DNA from: Chitinophagaceae bacterium
GTDB taxonomy: Bacteria > Bacteroidota > Bacteroidia > Chitinophagales > Chitinophagaceae
Length of the DNA: 5,953 nt
Assembly (NCBI GenBank): GCA_025455245.1
Contig: JALOMX010000147.1
Location: forward strand, 1-5,953
Direction of reading: 5' to 3'
Made by a program: the position numbers and the translations under genes
Part shown: positions 1-5,953 of the stretch, piece by piece
Position numbering within the stretch: position 1 is the first letter of the stretch
How the letters are laid out: the number at the start of each line of letters is the position of its first letter
Notes under the pieces: model-generated
Database searches by the model: none
What the model was told of the DNA's origin: nothing
The model's input: the letters and a program-made list of their open reading frames with translations, nothing else

Positions 1-1
1 T

Positions 2-358
2 GAAAAATTCAATCCAAAAAAAGTGGTAACCGCCATTTATTTCGATCATGATAAGCTTCAGTATAACATCAAAAGGTTCAGGATTGAAACGACCACGCTG
101 CGGCAACATTTTATATTCATCAAAGAAGGAAAGCAAAATTACCTGGAATTGGTAACCACCGCTGATGAACCTGTCTTGCTCCTGAAAACAGGCGCCGGCG
201 CTGCAGCAAGATTTGAAAAGCTGAAGGTTGCAAATCTTGTTGAGGTCATGGGATGGAAGGCTGTTGGAAATAAACTGGTAGATAAAAAGGCTGTTGAAAT
301 GAGTTGGGAGGGTGAAGCCGAAAAGCAAATGCCGGAACAGGGGGAATTATTTAATTAA
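2..358 (+). CDS. parC: Type II topoisomerase (topoisomerase IV/gyrase) subunit A, C-terminal end, partial
   Basis: This is the last 118 residues of a subunit A; the gene enters from beyond the left edge, so no start is visible. Subunit A carries the DNA-cleaving tyrosine domain and a DNA-wrapping C-terminal domain, and with subunit B changes DNA supercoiling and unlinks daughter chromosomes. Only the end of the C-terminal region is seen. It includes the phrase 'YNIKRFRIETTTL', a strand-rich stretch 'YLELVTTADEPVLLLKTG', and the closing 'VMGWKAVGNKL' typical of Bacteroidota subunit A proteins, followed by an acidic, poorly conserved tail ending 'GELFN'. The catalytic part lies outside the window. 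The family call is made from remembered family wording. ParC is preferred over GyrA because this tail type is usual in the Bacteroidota protein annotated as gyrase/topoisomerase IV subunit A, but the two cannot be separated securely here. The stop lies one base before the next gene, which suggests one transcript. Confidence 0.82.
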   Translation, partial: EKFNPKKVVTAIYFDHDKLQYNIKRFRIETTTLRQHFIFIKEGKQNYLELVTTADEPVLLLKTGAGAAARFEKLKVANLVEVMGWKAVGNKLVDKKAVEMSWEGEAEKQMPEQGELFN

Positions 359-359
359 T

Positions 360-1148
360 ATGCCATTGCACACCACTTTGGATACCTGGCCAAAAGAAGT
401 TCAGGCGCATCGAATCGTTTCGCTTGTACCTTCCATTTCAGAACTGCTTTTTGACCTTGGCCTTGATGAAAGAGTAGTGGGAATCACGAAGTTTTGTGTT
501 CACCCAAAGGAGTGGTTTAAAATCAAGAAAAGGGTAGGAGGTACCAAAACGGTAAAACCTGATAAGATCAGGGAATTAGCCCCCGATATGGTAATAGCTA
601 ACCTTGAGGAAAATGTGGAGGAACAGGTAATGGAAATTGCCTCCTTTTGCCACGTTTTTCTGACAGATATTAAAACGCTCGAGGATGCCCTGAAAATGAT
701 AGAAGATATCGGGACGCTAACAGGTACATTCTCCCAAGCAACCATTATCCGGCAGAAAATTGAAAACGGTTTTGCCGGGCTTACCCGACCAACCGGACGA
801 ATGAGTGCCCTTTACCTCATTTGGCGTAACCCCTTTATGGCTGCAGGCGGAGACACTTTTATCAGCAATCTGATGGAAAAAGCAGGATTTTCCAATGTGG
901 TGTCCAATCGGCAACGGTACCCCATGGCAGATCCCCTTGCCTTCAGGGAAAATCCGCCCGATGTGGTATTCCTGAGCAGCGAACCTTATCCTTTTGGGGC
1001 AAAGCACCTGAAAGAGATCGGGTCTTTTTTCCCCGATTCAAGGATAGAATTGGTTGACGGTGAAATATTCAGCTGGTATGGCAGCCGGCTAATACATGCT
1101 CCGGCTTATTTCTGTGATTTAATGCAGCGGTTAAAGAATATCAGATAA
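360..1148 (+). CDS. BtuF/TroA-like helical-backbone metal or corrinoid receptor without signal peptide
   Basis: The protein has 262 residues and belongs by its motifs to the class III substrate-binding fold (Peripl_BP_2; BtuF, FhuD and FepB relatives). These bind cobalamin, haem or ferric siderophores for ABC importers. The N-terminal lobe has 'RIVSLVPSISELLFDLGL' at residues 18-35, then 'VVGITKFCVHP' and 'GGTKTVKPDKIRELAPDMVI', which match the BtuF pattern. The C-terminal lobe has 'LIWRNPFMAAGGDTFISNL', 'PPDVVFLSSEPYPF' and 'DGEIFSWYGSRL'. The ATG at 360 was chosen because homology begins soon after it and it follows the previous stop by one base; an in-frame ATG at 312 would add 16 residues inside the topoisomerase gene. 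With either start there is no signal peptide or lipobox, so the protein looks cytoplasmic, unusual for a transport receptor. No permease or ATPase gene is nearby. Ligand unknown; fold call fairly sure. Confidence 0.8.
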   Translation: MPLHTTLDTWPKEVQAHRIVSLVPSISELLFDLGLDERVVGITKFCVHPKEWFKIKKRVGGTKTVKPDKIRELAPDMVIANLEENVEEQVMEIASFCHVFLTDIKTLEDALKMIEDIGTLTGTFSQATIIRQKIENGFAGLTRPTGRMSALYLIWRNPFMAAGGDTFISNLMEKAGFSNVVSNRQRYPMADPLAFRENPPDVVFLSSEPYPFGAKHLKEIGSFFPDSRIELVDGEIFSWYGSRLIHAPAYFCDLMQRLKNIR

Positions 1149-1186
1149 CCCCCTATTTTTGTCCGCTCAGTACAATGAATTGGCAG

Positions 1187-1194
1187 TAATTTTG
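1187..1194 (+). promoter_or_regulatory. Candidate Bacteroidota -7 promoter box upstream of accD
   Basis: TAATTTTG matches the Bacteroidota -7 consensus TAnnTTTG exactly. It lies 34 bases before the accD ATG, so transcription would start near 1201 and leave a leader of about 28 bases. The matching -33 element is weak: the nearest TTTG (1158-1161) is 25 bases upstream, longer than the usual 19-21. A second TAnnTTTG match, TATTTTTG at 1154-1161, lies just after the previous gene's stop. No Shine-Dalgarno sequence is seen before the accD ATG, which is common in this phylum. The rest of the 1149-1228 gap shows nothing else, including no clear terminator for the upstream gene. An exact 6-letter match in AT-rich DNA can occur by chance. 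Confidence 0.4.
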
Positions 1195-1228
1195 TAATTC
1201 TTTACATTTATCATCTTTTACTACCCAT

Positions 1229-2164
1229 ATGGATAATACCAAACATCTTGAGGATTTTGAACATAAGTTAACAGGTGAAGACCTGCATGGCGAAGACGTG
1301 GTGGAGGCCTCTGAGCGGTCTTCATGGTTCAGGCGCCACAAAAAAGGGATTCTTACCTCTACTTCGGAAAAGCGTGAAACCCCCGATGGTTTATGGGTTA
1401 AATGTCCTTCCTGCCGATTTACCTGTACAGTCATCGAGCTGAAGGAGAATCTTTACGTTTGCCCGAGTTGCAATTTTCATCACCGAGTTGGCAGCGATGA
1501 ATATTTTGACATACTTTTCGATAACAAGGAGTTCAAGAGACTGTTTGATAATATCAAAAGCAAAGACTATCTGAATTTTACTGATCTCAAGCCTTATAAG
1601 AAGCGTCTTGAAGAAACCTGGTCCAAGACTGATTTGCATGACAGCATGAGCGTGGCCGTTGGAAAGGTGGATGGTTTCGATCTTGTAATTGCCTGTATGG
1701 ATTTTGAATTTATCGGGGGAAGTCTTGGCAGCGTAATGGGTGAAAAGATTTGCCGGGCTGCCGATTATTGTCTTGAACATCGTATTCCATTTTTAATCAT
1801 CAGTAAAAGCGGTGGGGCAAGAATGATGGAAAGCGCATTCAGCCTGATGCAATTACCCAAAACACTCGGGCGTCTTTCTCTTTTAAGTGATGCAAAAATT
1901 CCTTATTTCTCACTTTGCACCGACCCCACTTTTGGAGGGACAACTGCTTCTTTCTCCATGCTTGGCGATGTAATTATGGCAGAACCGGGTGCCCTGATAG
2001 GCTTTGCAGGTCCGAGGGTTATTAAAGAAACCATTAAGAAAGATTTGCCGAAGGGTTTTCAGCGAAGTGAATTTGTAATGGACCATGGGTTCCTTGATTT
2101 TATTGTTGACCGTAAAGACCTGAAAACAAAACTTGGTCAGCTACTCAAACTTTTTACCACCTAA
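1229..2164 (+). CDS. accD: Acetyl-CoA carboxylase carboxyltransferase subunit beta
   Basis: AccD pairs with AccA to move the carboxyl group from carboxybiotin on AccB to acetyl-CoA, giving malonyl-CoA, the first committed step of fatty acid synthesis in the cytoplasm. The protein has 311 residues. A four-cysteine zinc ribbon is intact (C59, C62, C78, C81) and is introduced by 'TPDGLWVKCPSC'. The crotonase-type core shows 'FIGGSLGSVMGEKI' (161-174), 'SKSGGARMMES' (192-202), 'TDPTFGGTTASFSMLGD' (231-247) and 'AEPGALIGFAGPRVI' (251-265), with the glycine pairs expected around the active site. Most family members start just before the 'SWFRRHKKGIL' segment, which here is at residues 32-42, so this start gives an acidic extension of about 30 residues. 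No ATG lies nearer; GTG codons at 1298 and 1301 are alternatives. The gene ends directly against smpB. AccA and the biotin carboxylase subunits are not in the window. Confidence 0.97.
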   Translation: MDNTKHLEDFEHKLTGEDLHGEDVVEASERSSWFRRHKKGILTSTSEKRETPDGLWVKCPSCRFTCTVIELKENLYVCPSCNFHHRVGSDEYFDILFDNKEFKRLFDNIKSKDYLNFTDLKPYKKRLEETWSKTDLHDSMSVAVGKVDGFDLVIACMDFEFIGGSLGSVMGEKICRAADYCLEHRIPFLIISKSGGARMMESAFSLMQLPKTLGRLSLLSDAKIPYFSLCTDPTFGGTTASFSMLGDVIMAEPGALIGFAGPRVIKETIKKDLPKGFQRSEFVMDHGFLDFIVDRKDLKTKLGQLLKLFTT

Positions 2165-2602
2165 ATGGAAATCAGCAACAGGGCAGCCTTTCATGAATAC
2201 TTCATTGAACAACGCTTTATTGCCGGGCTTGTACTTTCCGGAACTGAAGTAAAGTCGTTGCGTGCCGGCAAGGCAAGTTTTAATGATGCTTACTGTTTTT
2301 TTCATAAGGGAGAACTTTTTGTAAAAAGCCTTCACATTTCAGAATACAAGCTTGGTACCATTTACAACCATGTGCCCACACAGGAGCGCAAATTGCTCCT
2401 GAATAAAAAGGAGCTTAAAAAGCTGGAAAACAAAATGAAGGAGAAAGGGTACACCATTGTTCCGCTCAAAATTTTCTTTACCGCAGAAGGTTGGGCAAAA
2501 ATGGAAATAGGTTTAGGCAAAGGAAAAAAAGTTCACGATAAAAGAGATACCATTAAACAAAGAGATACCGAGCGGGAAATGCGCAGGATCATCCCACGAT
2601 AG
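2165..2602 (+). CDS. smpB: SsrA-binding protein SmpB
   Basis: SmpB binds the tRNA-like end of tmRNA and brings it to stalled ribosomes for trans-translation, in which the stuck peptide is tagged for proteolysis. The protein has 145 residues, near the usual length. Family motifs run in order: 'NRAAFHEYFIEQRFIAG' (5-21), 'GTEVKSLRAGKASFNDAY' (26-43), the 'HISEY' strand, 'RKLLLNKKELKKLE', 'GYTIVPLKIFF', and the basic C-terminal tail 'KGKKVHDKRDTIKQRD' (119-134), which enters the empty mRNA channel. The N-terminus is short: only four residues precede the conserved Asn. The ATG at 2165 follows the accD stop with no spacer, so translation is probably coupled. The last 14 bases, coding for the final residues and the TAG stop, overlap the end of the convergent membrane-protein gene. 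The tmRNA gene (ssrA) is not in this window. Confidence 0.96.
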   Translation: MEISNRAAFHEYFIEQRFIAGLVLSGTEVKSLRAGKASFNDAYCFFHKGELFVKSLHISEYKLGTIYNHVPTQERKLLLNKKELKKLENKMKEKGYTIVPLKIFFTAEGWAKMEIGLGKGKKVHDKRDTIKQRDTEREMRRIIPR

Positions 2603-3434
2603 TTTTTTTAGAGGATTCCGGCAAACCATAATGGCTGTAAAAAAACAGTAGTAAAAACGGAGCAACTTCTATGTAGGATATGCGCATTATCAAATAGTCG
2701 AATAACAGGAATAGTACGAATAGTACGATCAGGGCACGGTCATACCGCCTTGTAAAGAAACCAACAACAAAGGAAAGTTCAATAAGCAGTCCTATCCAGT
2801 AAAGGATAAAAGAAGTTACCGGCATATTAATGAGTGCATATATGAAACTTGTTTGCCAGTACCCCGGGCTTGTTACCAGGAAATCTTTATGCTGATCTAT
2901 CAGTATAGCGCTCATTTGAGCCGGCATAAATGCGCCACCGTTGGCAAGTTTCCAGATGCCGGCCGATAAAAAGAAATAAAGGAAAAAGTAACGAAGTCCA
3001 TGCATGACAAAATAAAAGGACCTCATTCCCGAACAGCAAAAAAGGAGCGGAAAAAGCAGCCATGCAGTATGGGCTTCAATGGAATTGGTTGGATATAGTG
3101 TGTAGCACTGTACATACATCCAGTTGAAACCAAGCCATACCCATGACAGTTTGGTTGCTGATTGGGGCTTTTTCCTGAAAACGAAAAAATATGCTATGGG
3201 AAAAGCATAGAAAAGAATATCGAAAGTCCAAACCAAAAAATTATGTGTTAAAACTGCTTTATGAATTCCCGTTTGCATAAAGAGCCAGGTAGTGCCATCG
3301 AATCTTGTTGTGAACATGAAAGGATCATGCTGATAAAGCCATTGCCCATTCACCCATTTGCAAAAGGCAAGCAGGTAAAAAAGCAATATCCAAAAGGATA
3401 TCAGTTTTTTTCTATGTAATGCATTTAAGGGCAT
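2589..3434 (-). CDS. Polytopic membrane protein, HTTM/DoxX-like, function unknown
   Basis: The protein has 281 residues, mostly hydrophobic and aromatic-rich, with about seven or eight likely membrane helices near residues 11-28, 65-86, 97-114, 122-136, 140-160, 196-227, 234-250 and 255-267. The segment from about 145 to 165 ('GLRYFFLYFFLSAGIWKL') and the helix with a buried acid, E219 in 'GLLIELSFVVGFF', recall HTTM-domain proteins (related to vitamin K-dependent gamma-carboxylase) and the DoxX group. That link is inferred from the motif pattern only. There is no signal peptide apart from the first helix, and no catalytic motif that can be assigned with certainty. The ATG at 3434 lies inside the end of the upstream 176-residue gene (10-base overlap), so coupled translation and a joint function are likely. 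Its stop lies within the 3' end of smpB on the other strand, leaving no room for a separate terminator. Reading frame is secure; function is not. Confidence 0.85.
   Translation of the reverse strand: MPLNALHRKKLISFWILLFYLLAFCKWVNGQWLYQHDPFMFTTRFDGTTWLFMQTGIHKAVLTHNFLVWTFDILFYAFPIAYFFVFRKKPQSATKLSWVWLGFNWMYVQCYTLYPTNSIEAHTAWLLFPLLFCCSGMRSFYFVMHGLRYFFLYFFLSAGIWKLANGGAFMPAQMSAILIDQHKDFLVTSPGYWQTSFIYALINMPVTSFILYWIGLLIELSFVVGFFTRRYDRALIVLFVLFLLFDYLIMRISYIEVAPFLLLFFYSHYGLPESSKKTIVG
2701..2727 (-). repeat. 9-base tandem repeat inside a membrane helix of the HTTM-like gene
   Basis: On the plus strand the unit AATAGTACG occurs twice in exact tandem (2710-2718 and 2719-2727), preceded by a degenerate copy, AATAACAGG (2701-2709). 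On the coding minus strand this gives the residue triplets VLF-VLF-LLF (237-245) in the seventh or eighth membrane helix. Because the unit is a multiple of three, gain or loss of a copy would keep the frame and only lengthen or shorten the helix. It is probably a local duplication tolerated by low-complexity membrane sequence. Confidence 0.5.
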
Positions 3435-3955
3435 AAATGGTTTGATGCATTGAAATCCTTGTGGTCCTTTTTGAAAACAAGTTTGTCATTCACGAAAGAA
3501 TAGCTGCATTGCTTAATAACTACTTCATTTGGTTTTACCTTAAACTCTGCAGCCAGTTTACTTTTTAATTTGTCCACCCGTTGATTCATGGTTCCCTCAT
3601 TTACAAAAAGATGCAAAGGGGGAGGAGGAAGTCCTGCTCTTTTAAATAGTCTTTCTACCTCATTCTTAAAGAAGAGTGTATCACATCGTGATGCATGTAT
3701 CTGTTGAACGGTATAATGAATCTTATCCCATGCTGAAGGTGAAAAGTCCATTCCCCGAAGGGTGTCACCCTTAACGGTAATTATGTTTACAAAGTATTCT
3801 TTTCGTGGATGAAAAACCTCGGAGTACATACCATAATGGTAAAAAGGACTGAAAACCATACCCCTTTTAAGATTGATAGTAATTTGGCAAACTGCAAAAA
3901 GAACCATACCGGCGAACATCCATTTGGAGTGCCGGTATACTTCTTTGAGGAACAT
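3425..3955 (-). CDS. Single-pass membrane-anchored protein of unknown function, partner of the HTTM-like gene
   Basis: I do not recognise this 176-residue protein. Basic residues (K4, R8, K11) precede one hydrophobic segment at about 12-28 ('WMFAGMVLFAVCQITI') with no lipobox or clear cleavage site, so it is most likely an N-terminal anchor with residues 30-176 on the outer side of the inner membrane. The exported part begins 'FSPFYHYGMYSEVFHPRKEY', followed by strand-like 'FVNIITVKGDTLRGMDFSP', a helical stretch with Cys90, a 'PPPP' run in 'AGLPPPPLHLF' and a lysine-rich C-terminal third. The ATG at 3955 is the first in frame with the anchor. The stop overlaps the start of the polytopic membrane gene by 10 bases, which suggests that the two products work together. 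A small anchored protein followed by an HTTM-like protein resembles the sdpA-sdpB order in Bacillus, but no sequence match to SdpA can be claimed. The 74-base gap upstream (3956-4029) shows no convincing promoter. Confidence 0.8.
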   Translation of the reverse strand: MFLKEVYRHSKWMFAGMVLFAVCQITINLKRGMVFSPFYHYGMYSEVFHPRKEYFVNIITVKGDTLRGMDFSPSAWDKIHYTVQQIHASRCDTLFFKNEVERLFKRAGLPPPPLHLFVNEGTMNQRVDKLKSKLAAEFKVKPNEVVIKQCSYSFVNDKLVFKKDHKDFNASNHLCP

Positions 3956-4029
3956 TGTTTTATAGTGATTTTTTTATGTCCAAGTTATATGAGCCGATAA
4001 TCAATCTTCAGCAAACCGATAAAACAGAA

Positions 4030-5953
4030 TTATTGCTGGATGATTACCGTTTTCCCAGGATCAATCTGAAGATCTCCGTAAATGGTAACCGTTAACGACT
4101 TGCAGGTAATGTTCTGATTGGCCTTTACCTTATGCCCGACCTGCACATCATTCGAGGGCAAGGGTACCATACCATTGTGCCATGTAGAAGCATCGCTCCA
4201 GTTTCCATCTCTTATACTGAATACTTTATTGGGGTTTACTACAATCAAAGAACCACTAACCTCCGGGGTACGTCCATTGTTTGCCCTGACCATCACCTTG
4301 TATCTTCCAATGCTATCCGTTTGGGGAGAGGTAAATTGAAAAGTAAACTGAATCGTGTCGCCTGGCGCAATATTTCCGGCAAAAACACTATCGGGTGAAG
4401 TAAGCGTATACCCTCCAGACAAGGGGTCCAGCAAAAACCTTACATTTTGCATGGTAACCGGCCCTACGTTTTTAAAGGTAAACCTTACCGACCCATTGCT
4501 GCCGGGTGCATGTGTATGGTTGTATGCCCAACTGATTTTTTCAAGGTAGGCATCGCCCTCTACGCTGCTGTTGGCTATCTGCCCGATAATTATAGCCAAT
4601 CGATTGGCTAAGGTATCGTTTAGGGCAGTTAATTCATCTACCAGCGAATCAAGGCCGGCCGATTCGGTGGCCGGATTATTCACATGCATCCAGGCAAGGC
4701 TCCTGTAAAACAAAGCGCGGTTCAGATGGGTTCGTTTATCCAAAAATGAATCAACGGTGGTGTTGTAAAAAGTTTCAAATCCATTTACATTTAAAAAAGC
4801 TTCGCTGAGGTATGGTTGAATTTGCAGCAGCCCGCCATATATGGCTTCTCCCAGTAACGAATCGGCTTTCCGCCAGGCTTTGTATGCGTTTCCAAAAGGA
4901 ACCGGTTGCCAGGTTCCGGATTGGTAGAATACATTAAGCTGTGCCAAATGTTGATTGAGTCGGACGGTTCTTGCAGTTATACTATCGGCTTCGCTCAATA
5001 CCCCATGGGCCAAAAGACTTTGCCCTAACATGATGGCCTGCACAGGACCGTCGCCACCGCCGCCATTATTAAAACCGGCACGGGGCCGGATTTTTAAGGA
5101 TGAATCCCTGATTTCTGATGACCCCAACAGACCAATTGAAGTACCGGTAAGCAAGGCTGAGCCTTTTACAAGTTTGGCCCCATAGGCAAGCGACCTAAAA
5201 ATACCCCCGGCTACCTGTCCGCCGGGTATCAAAGCCAGTGCGGAGGCTGCTTCCGAAATATCGGCAGCAGAACCGGCTACATTTGAAATGCTGACGGCAG
5301 TTTCAATTTGTTTCTTTTTTTCATCTAACTGGTTTTGCGCAACGCCCACAAGCGATTCCCCACCGGGCCTGTATACATTATCGAACACGGTGCTGAAATC
5401 CAGGTCCGATACTTTTTGAAGGCTTTGGTTGCTGGTCAAAGGAACAAGATTGGAATGGCGTTGTTTCAAATAAAATTCTTCGTGGCTGACTGCCACCAAT
5501 TGTTGGGCGAGCAACTTTTTTAGCTGTGCAAAAAGGGTTTCAAATACGGCCCTGTTTTTGCCGGATTCAACCAGGTTGATCAGAATATCAATGGCATCGC
5601 TTACGATGGTAAGGGCAACTTCAAGGTTCTTTTTCACTTCGGCATTACCGGGGTATTTCGAAACCACTTTTTTCAAGGTTACCGTAGTTCCTTCTTTCAA
5701 AATTTTCAGGTTACCCACTATTATTTTTAACCCTTCTTCCGTTAAGCCCGATTCAAAAAGGGGGTTTTTATCCGCGGGTACATAATCCTTAAGCGATTGG
5801 CCTAACGCCAGTTGTTCGATGGCAAATTGAATTAGTTCAAGCAGGTTTACCCAACCTTCGGCTTCAATTTCGGCCGACAGCGCCCCCATTTTATTGGCTG
5901 CCTGCAATACAGTCAGGTAATTGGCAAGGTTGTTTAATTGTTCGGTCTCATTT
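4030..5953 (-). CDS. Large secreted-type protein with CARDB-like and G8-like C-terminal modules, N-terminus missing
   Basis: The frame is open to the right edge, so the start lies outside the window; 640 residues are visible, and a TTG at 5907 is only an internal leucine codon. Residues about 1-220 are helical and leucine/lysine-rich. Residues 221-276 form an Ala/Gly-rich hydrophobic stretch ('SAADISEAASALALIPGG', 'GSALLTGTSIGLLGSSE'), followed by a Gly-rich linker ('NNGGGGDGP'). Residues about 300-480 are again helical. Residues 481-576 look like a CARDB/NEW3-type Ig domain ('FTFKNVGPVTMQNVRF', 'GNIAPGDTIQFTFQF', 'GRYKVMVRANNG'). The last 64 residues carry 'GNWSDASTWHNGMVP' and 'IYGDLQIDPGKTVIIQQ', a G8-like terminal module common in Bacteroidota surface proteins. 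The Ig-like and terminal modules indicate export, but the signal peptide cannot be seen and there is no type IX secretion C-terminal domain. Function is unknown; adhesion or a cell-surface role is possible. It ends 74 bases before the next gene on the same strand. Confidence 0.83.
   Translation of the reverse strand, partial: NETEQLNNLANYLTVLQAANKMGALSAEIEAEGWVNLLELIQFAIEQLALGQSLKDYVPADKNPLFESGLTEEGLKIIVGNLKILKEGTTVTLKKVVSKYPGNAEVKKNLEVALTIVSDAIDILINLVESGKNRAVFETLFAQLKKLLAQQLVAVSHEEFYLKQRHSNLVPLTSNQSLQKVSDLDFSTVFDNVYRPGGESLVGVAQNQLDEKKKQIETAVSISNVAGSAADISEAASALALIPGGQVAGGIFRSLAYGAKLVKGSALLTGTSIGLLGSSEIRDSSLKIRPRAGFNNGGGGDGPVQAIMLGQSLLAHGVLSEADSITARTVRLNQHLAQLNVFYQSGTWQPVPFGNAYKAWRKADSLLGEAIYGGLLQIQPYLSEAFLNVNGFETFYNTTVDSFLDKRTHLNRALFYRSLAWMHVNNPATESAGLDSLVDELTALNDTLANRLAIIIGQIANSSVEGDAYLEKISWAYNHTHAPGSNGSVRFTFKNVGPVTMQNVRFLLDPLSGGYTLTSPDSVFAGNIAPGDTIQFTFQFTSPQTDSIGRYKVMVRANNGRTPEVSGSLIVVNPNKVFSIRDGNWSDASTWHNGMVPLPSNDVQVGHKVKANQNITCKSLTVTIYGDLQIDPGKTVIIQQ

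Noticed and set aside
312..359. Upstream in-frame ATG at 312 as start of the BtuF-like gene
   Set aside because: It would add 16 residues that lie inside the topoisomerase gene, look unlike a signal peptide and precede the conserved region; the ATG at 360 sits one base after the previous stop.
1391..1780. Minus-strand 129-codon frame opposite accD
   Set aside because: It is a shadow of a clearly conserved accD reading frame, with no motif of its own.
2578..2612. Possible terminator after smpB (GGGA/TCCC pair before a T run)
   Set aside because: The stem is only four pairs with a 14-base loop and lies within both coding regions; it is too weak to call.
3980..3987. Minus-strand TAACTTGG as a -7 box for the two-gene membrane module
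   Set aside because: One of the consensus bases is wrong, and a TTTG upstream is about 24 bases away; support is too thin to annotate.
3809..4000. Plus-strand 63-codon frame opposite the 176-residue gene
   Set aside because: It is antisense to a better-supported gene, low in complexity and has no recognisable motif.
4118..5785. Several plus-strand frames of 62-88 codons opposite the large minus-strand gene
   Set aside because: They overlap each other and the long coding frame, show no domain pattern, and are explained by the composition of the real gene's complement.
5905..5907. TTG at 5907 as the true start of the large protein
   Set aside because: The frame stays open for 15 more codons to the window edge with similar helical sequence, so the start lies outside.

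Overview
The window looks like chromosomal DNA from a member of the Bacteroidota, probably an environmental or uncultured lineage. Three things point there: a topoisomerase subunit A tail of the Bacteroidota type, an AccD with the 'SKSGGARMME' wording usual in that phylum, and a TAnnTTTG promoter box upstream of accD. The secreted-type protein ending in an NWSDxxTW module also fits. There is no RNA gene, insertion sequence, CRISPR array or phage gene, and no gene-free stretch above 300 bases; the longest gaps are about 80 bases (1149-1228) and 74 bases (3956-4029).

Plus strand, left half. The window opens inside the 3' end of a type II topoisomerase subunit A gene (probably parC). One base after its stop begins a BtuF/TroA-like helical-backbone metal or corrinoid receptor that has no signal peptide. 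After an 80-base gap holding a candidate promoter come accD (acetyl-CoA carboxylase carboxyltransferase beta, with an unusual acidic N-terminal extension of about 30 residues) and smpB (tmRNA-binding protein of trans-translation). These two abut with no spacer.

Minus strand, right half. Three genes run towards the first set. Read in their own direction they are: a large protein, cut by the right edge, with a helical N-terminal part, an Ala/Gly-rich hydrophobic segment, a CARDB-like Ig domain and a terminal G8-like module; a 176-residue protein with one membrane anchor; and a 281-residue polytopic membrane protein with HTTM-like features. The last two overlap by 10 bases and are very probably translated together. 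The membrane gene ends inside the 3' end of smpB (14-base convergent overlap).

The left half is housekeeping: DNA topology, fatty acid synthesis and ribosome rescue. The least explained part is the two-gene membrane module (2589-3955). Its layout of a small anchored protein followed by a polytopic HTTM-like protein recalls SdpA/SdpB of the Bacillus SDP toxin system, but this is an analogy from architecture only, and no SdpC-like toxin gene is visible.
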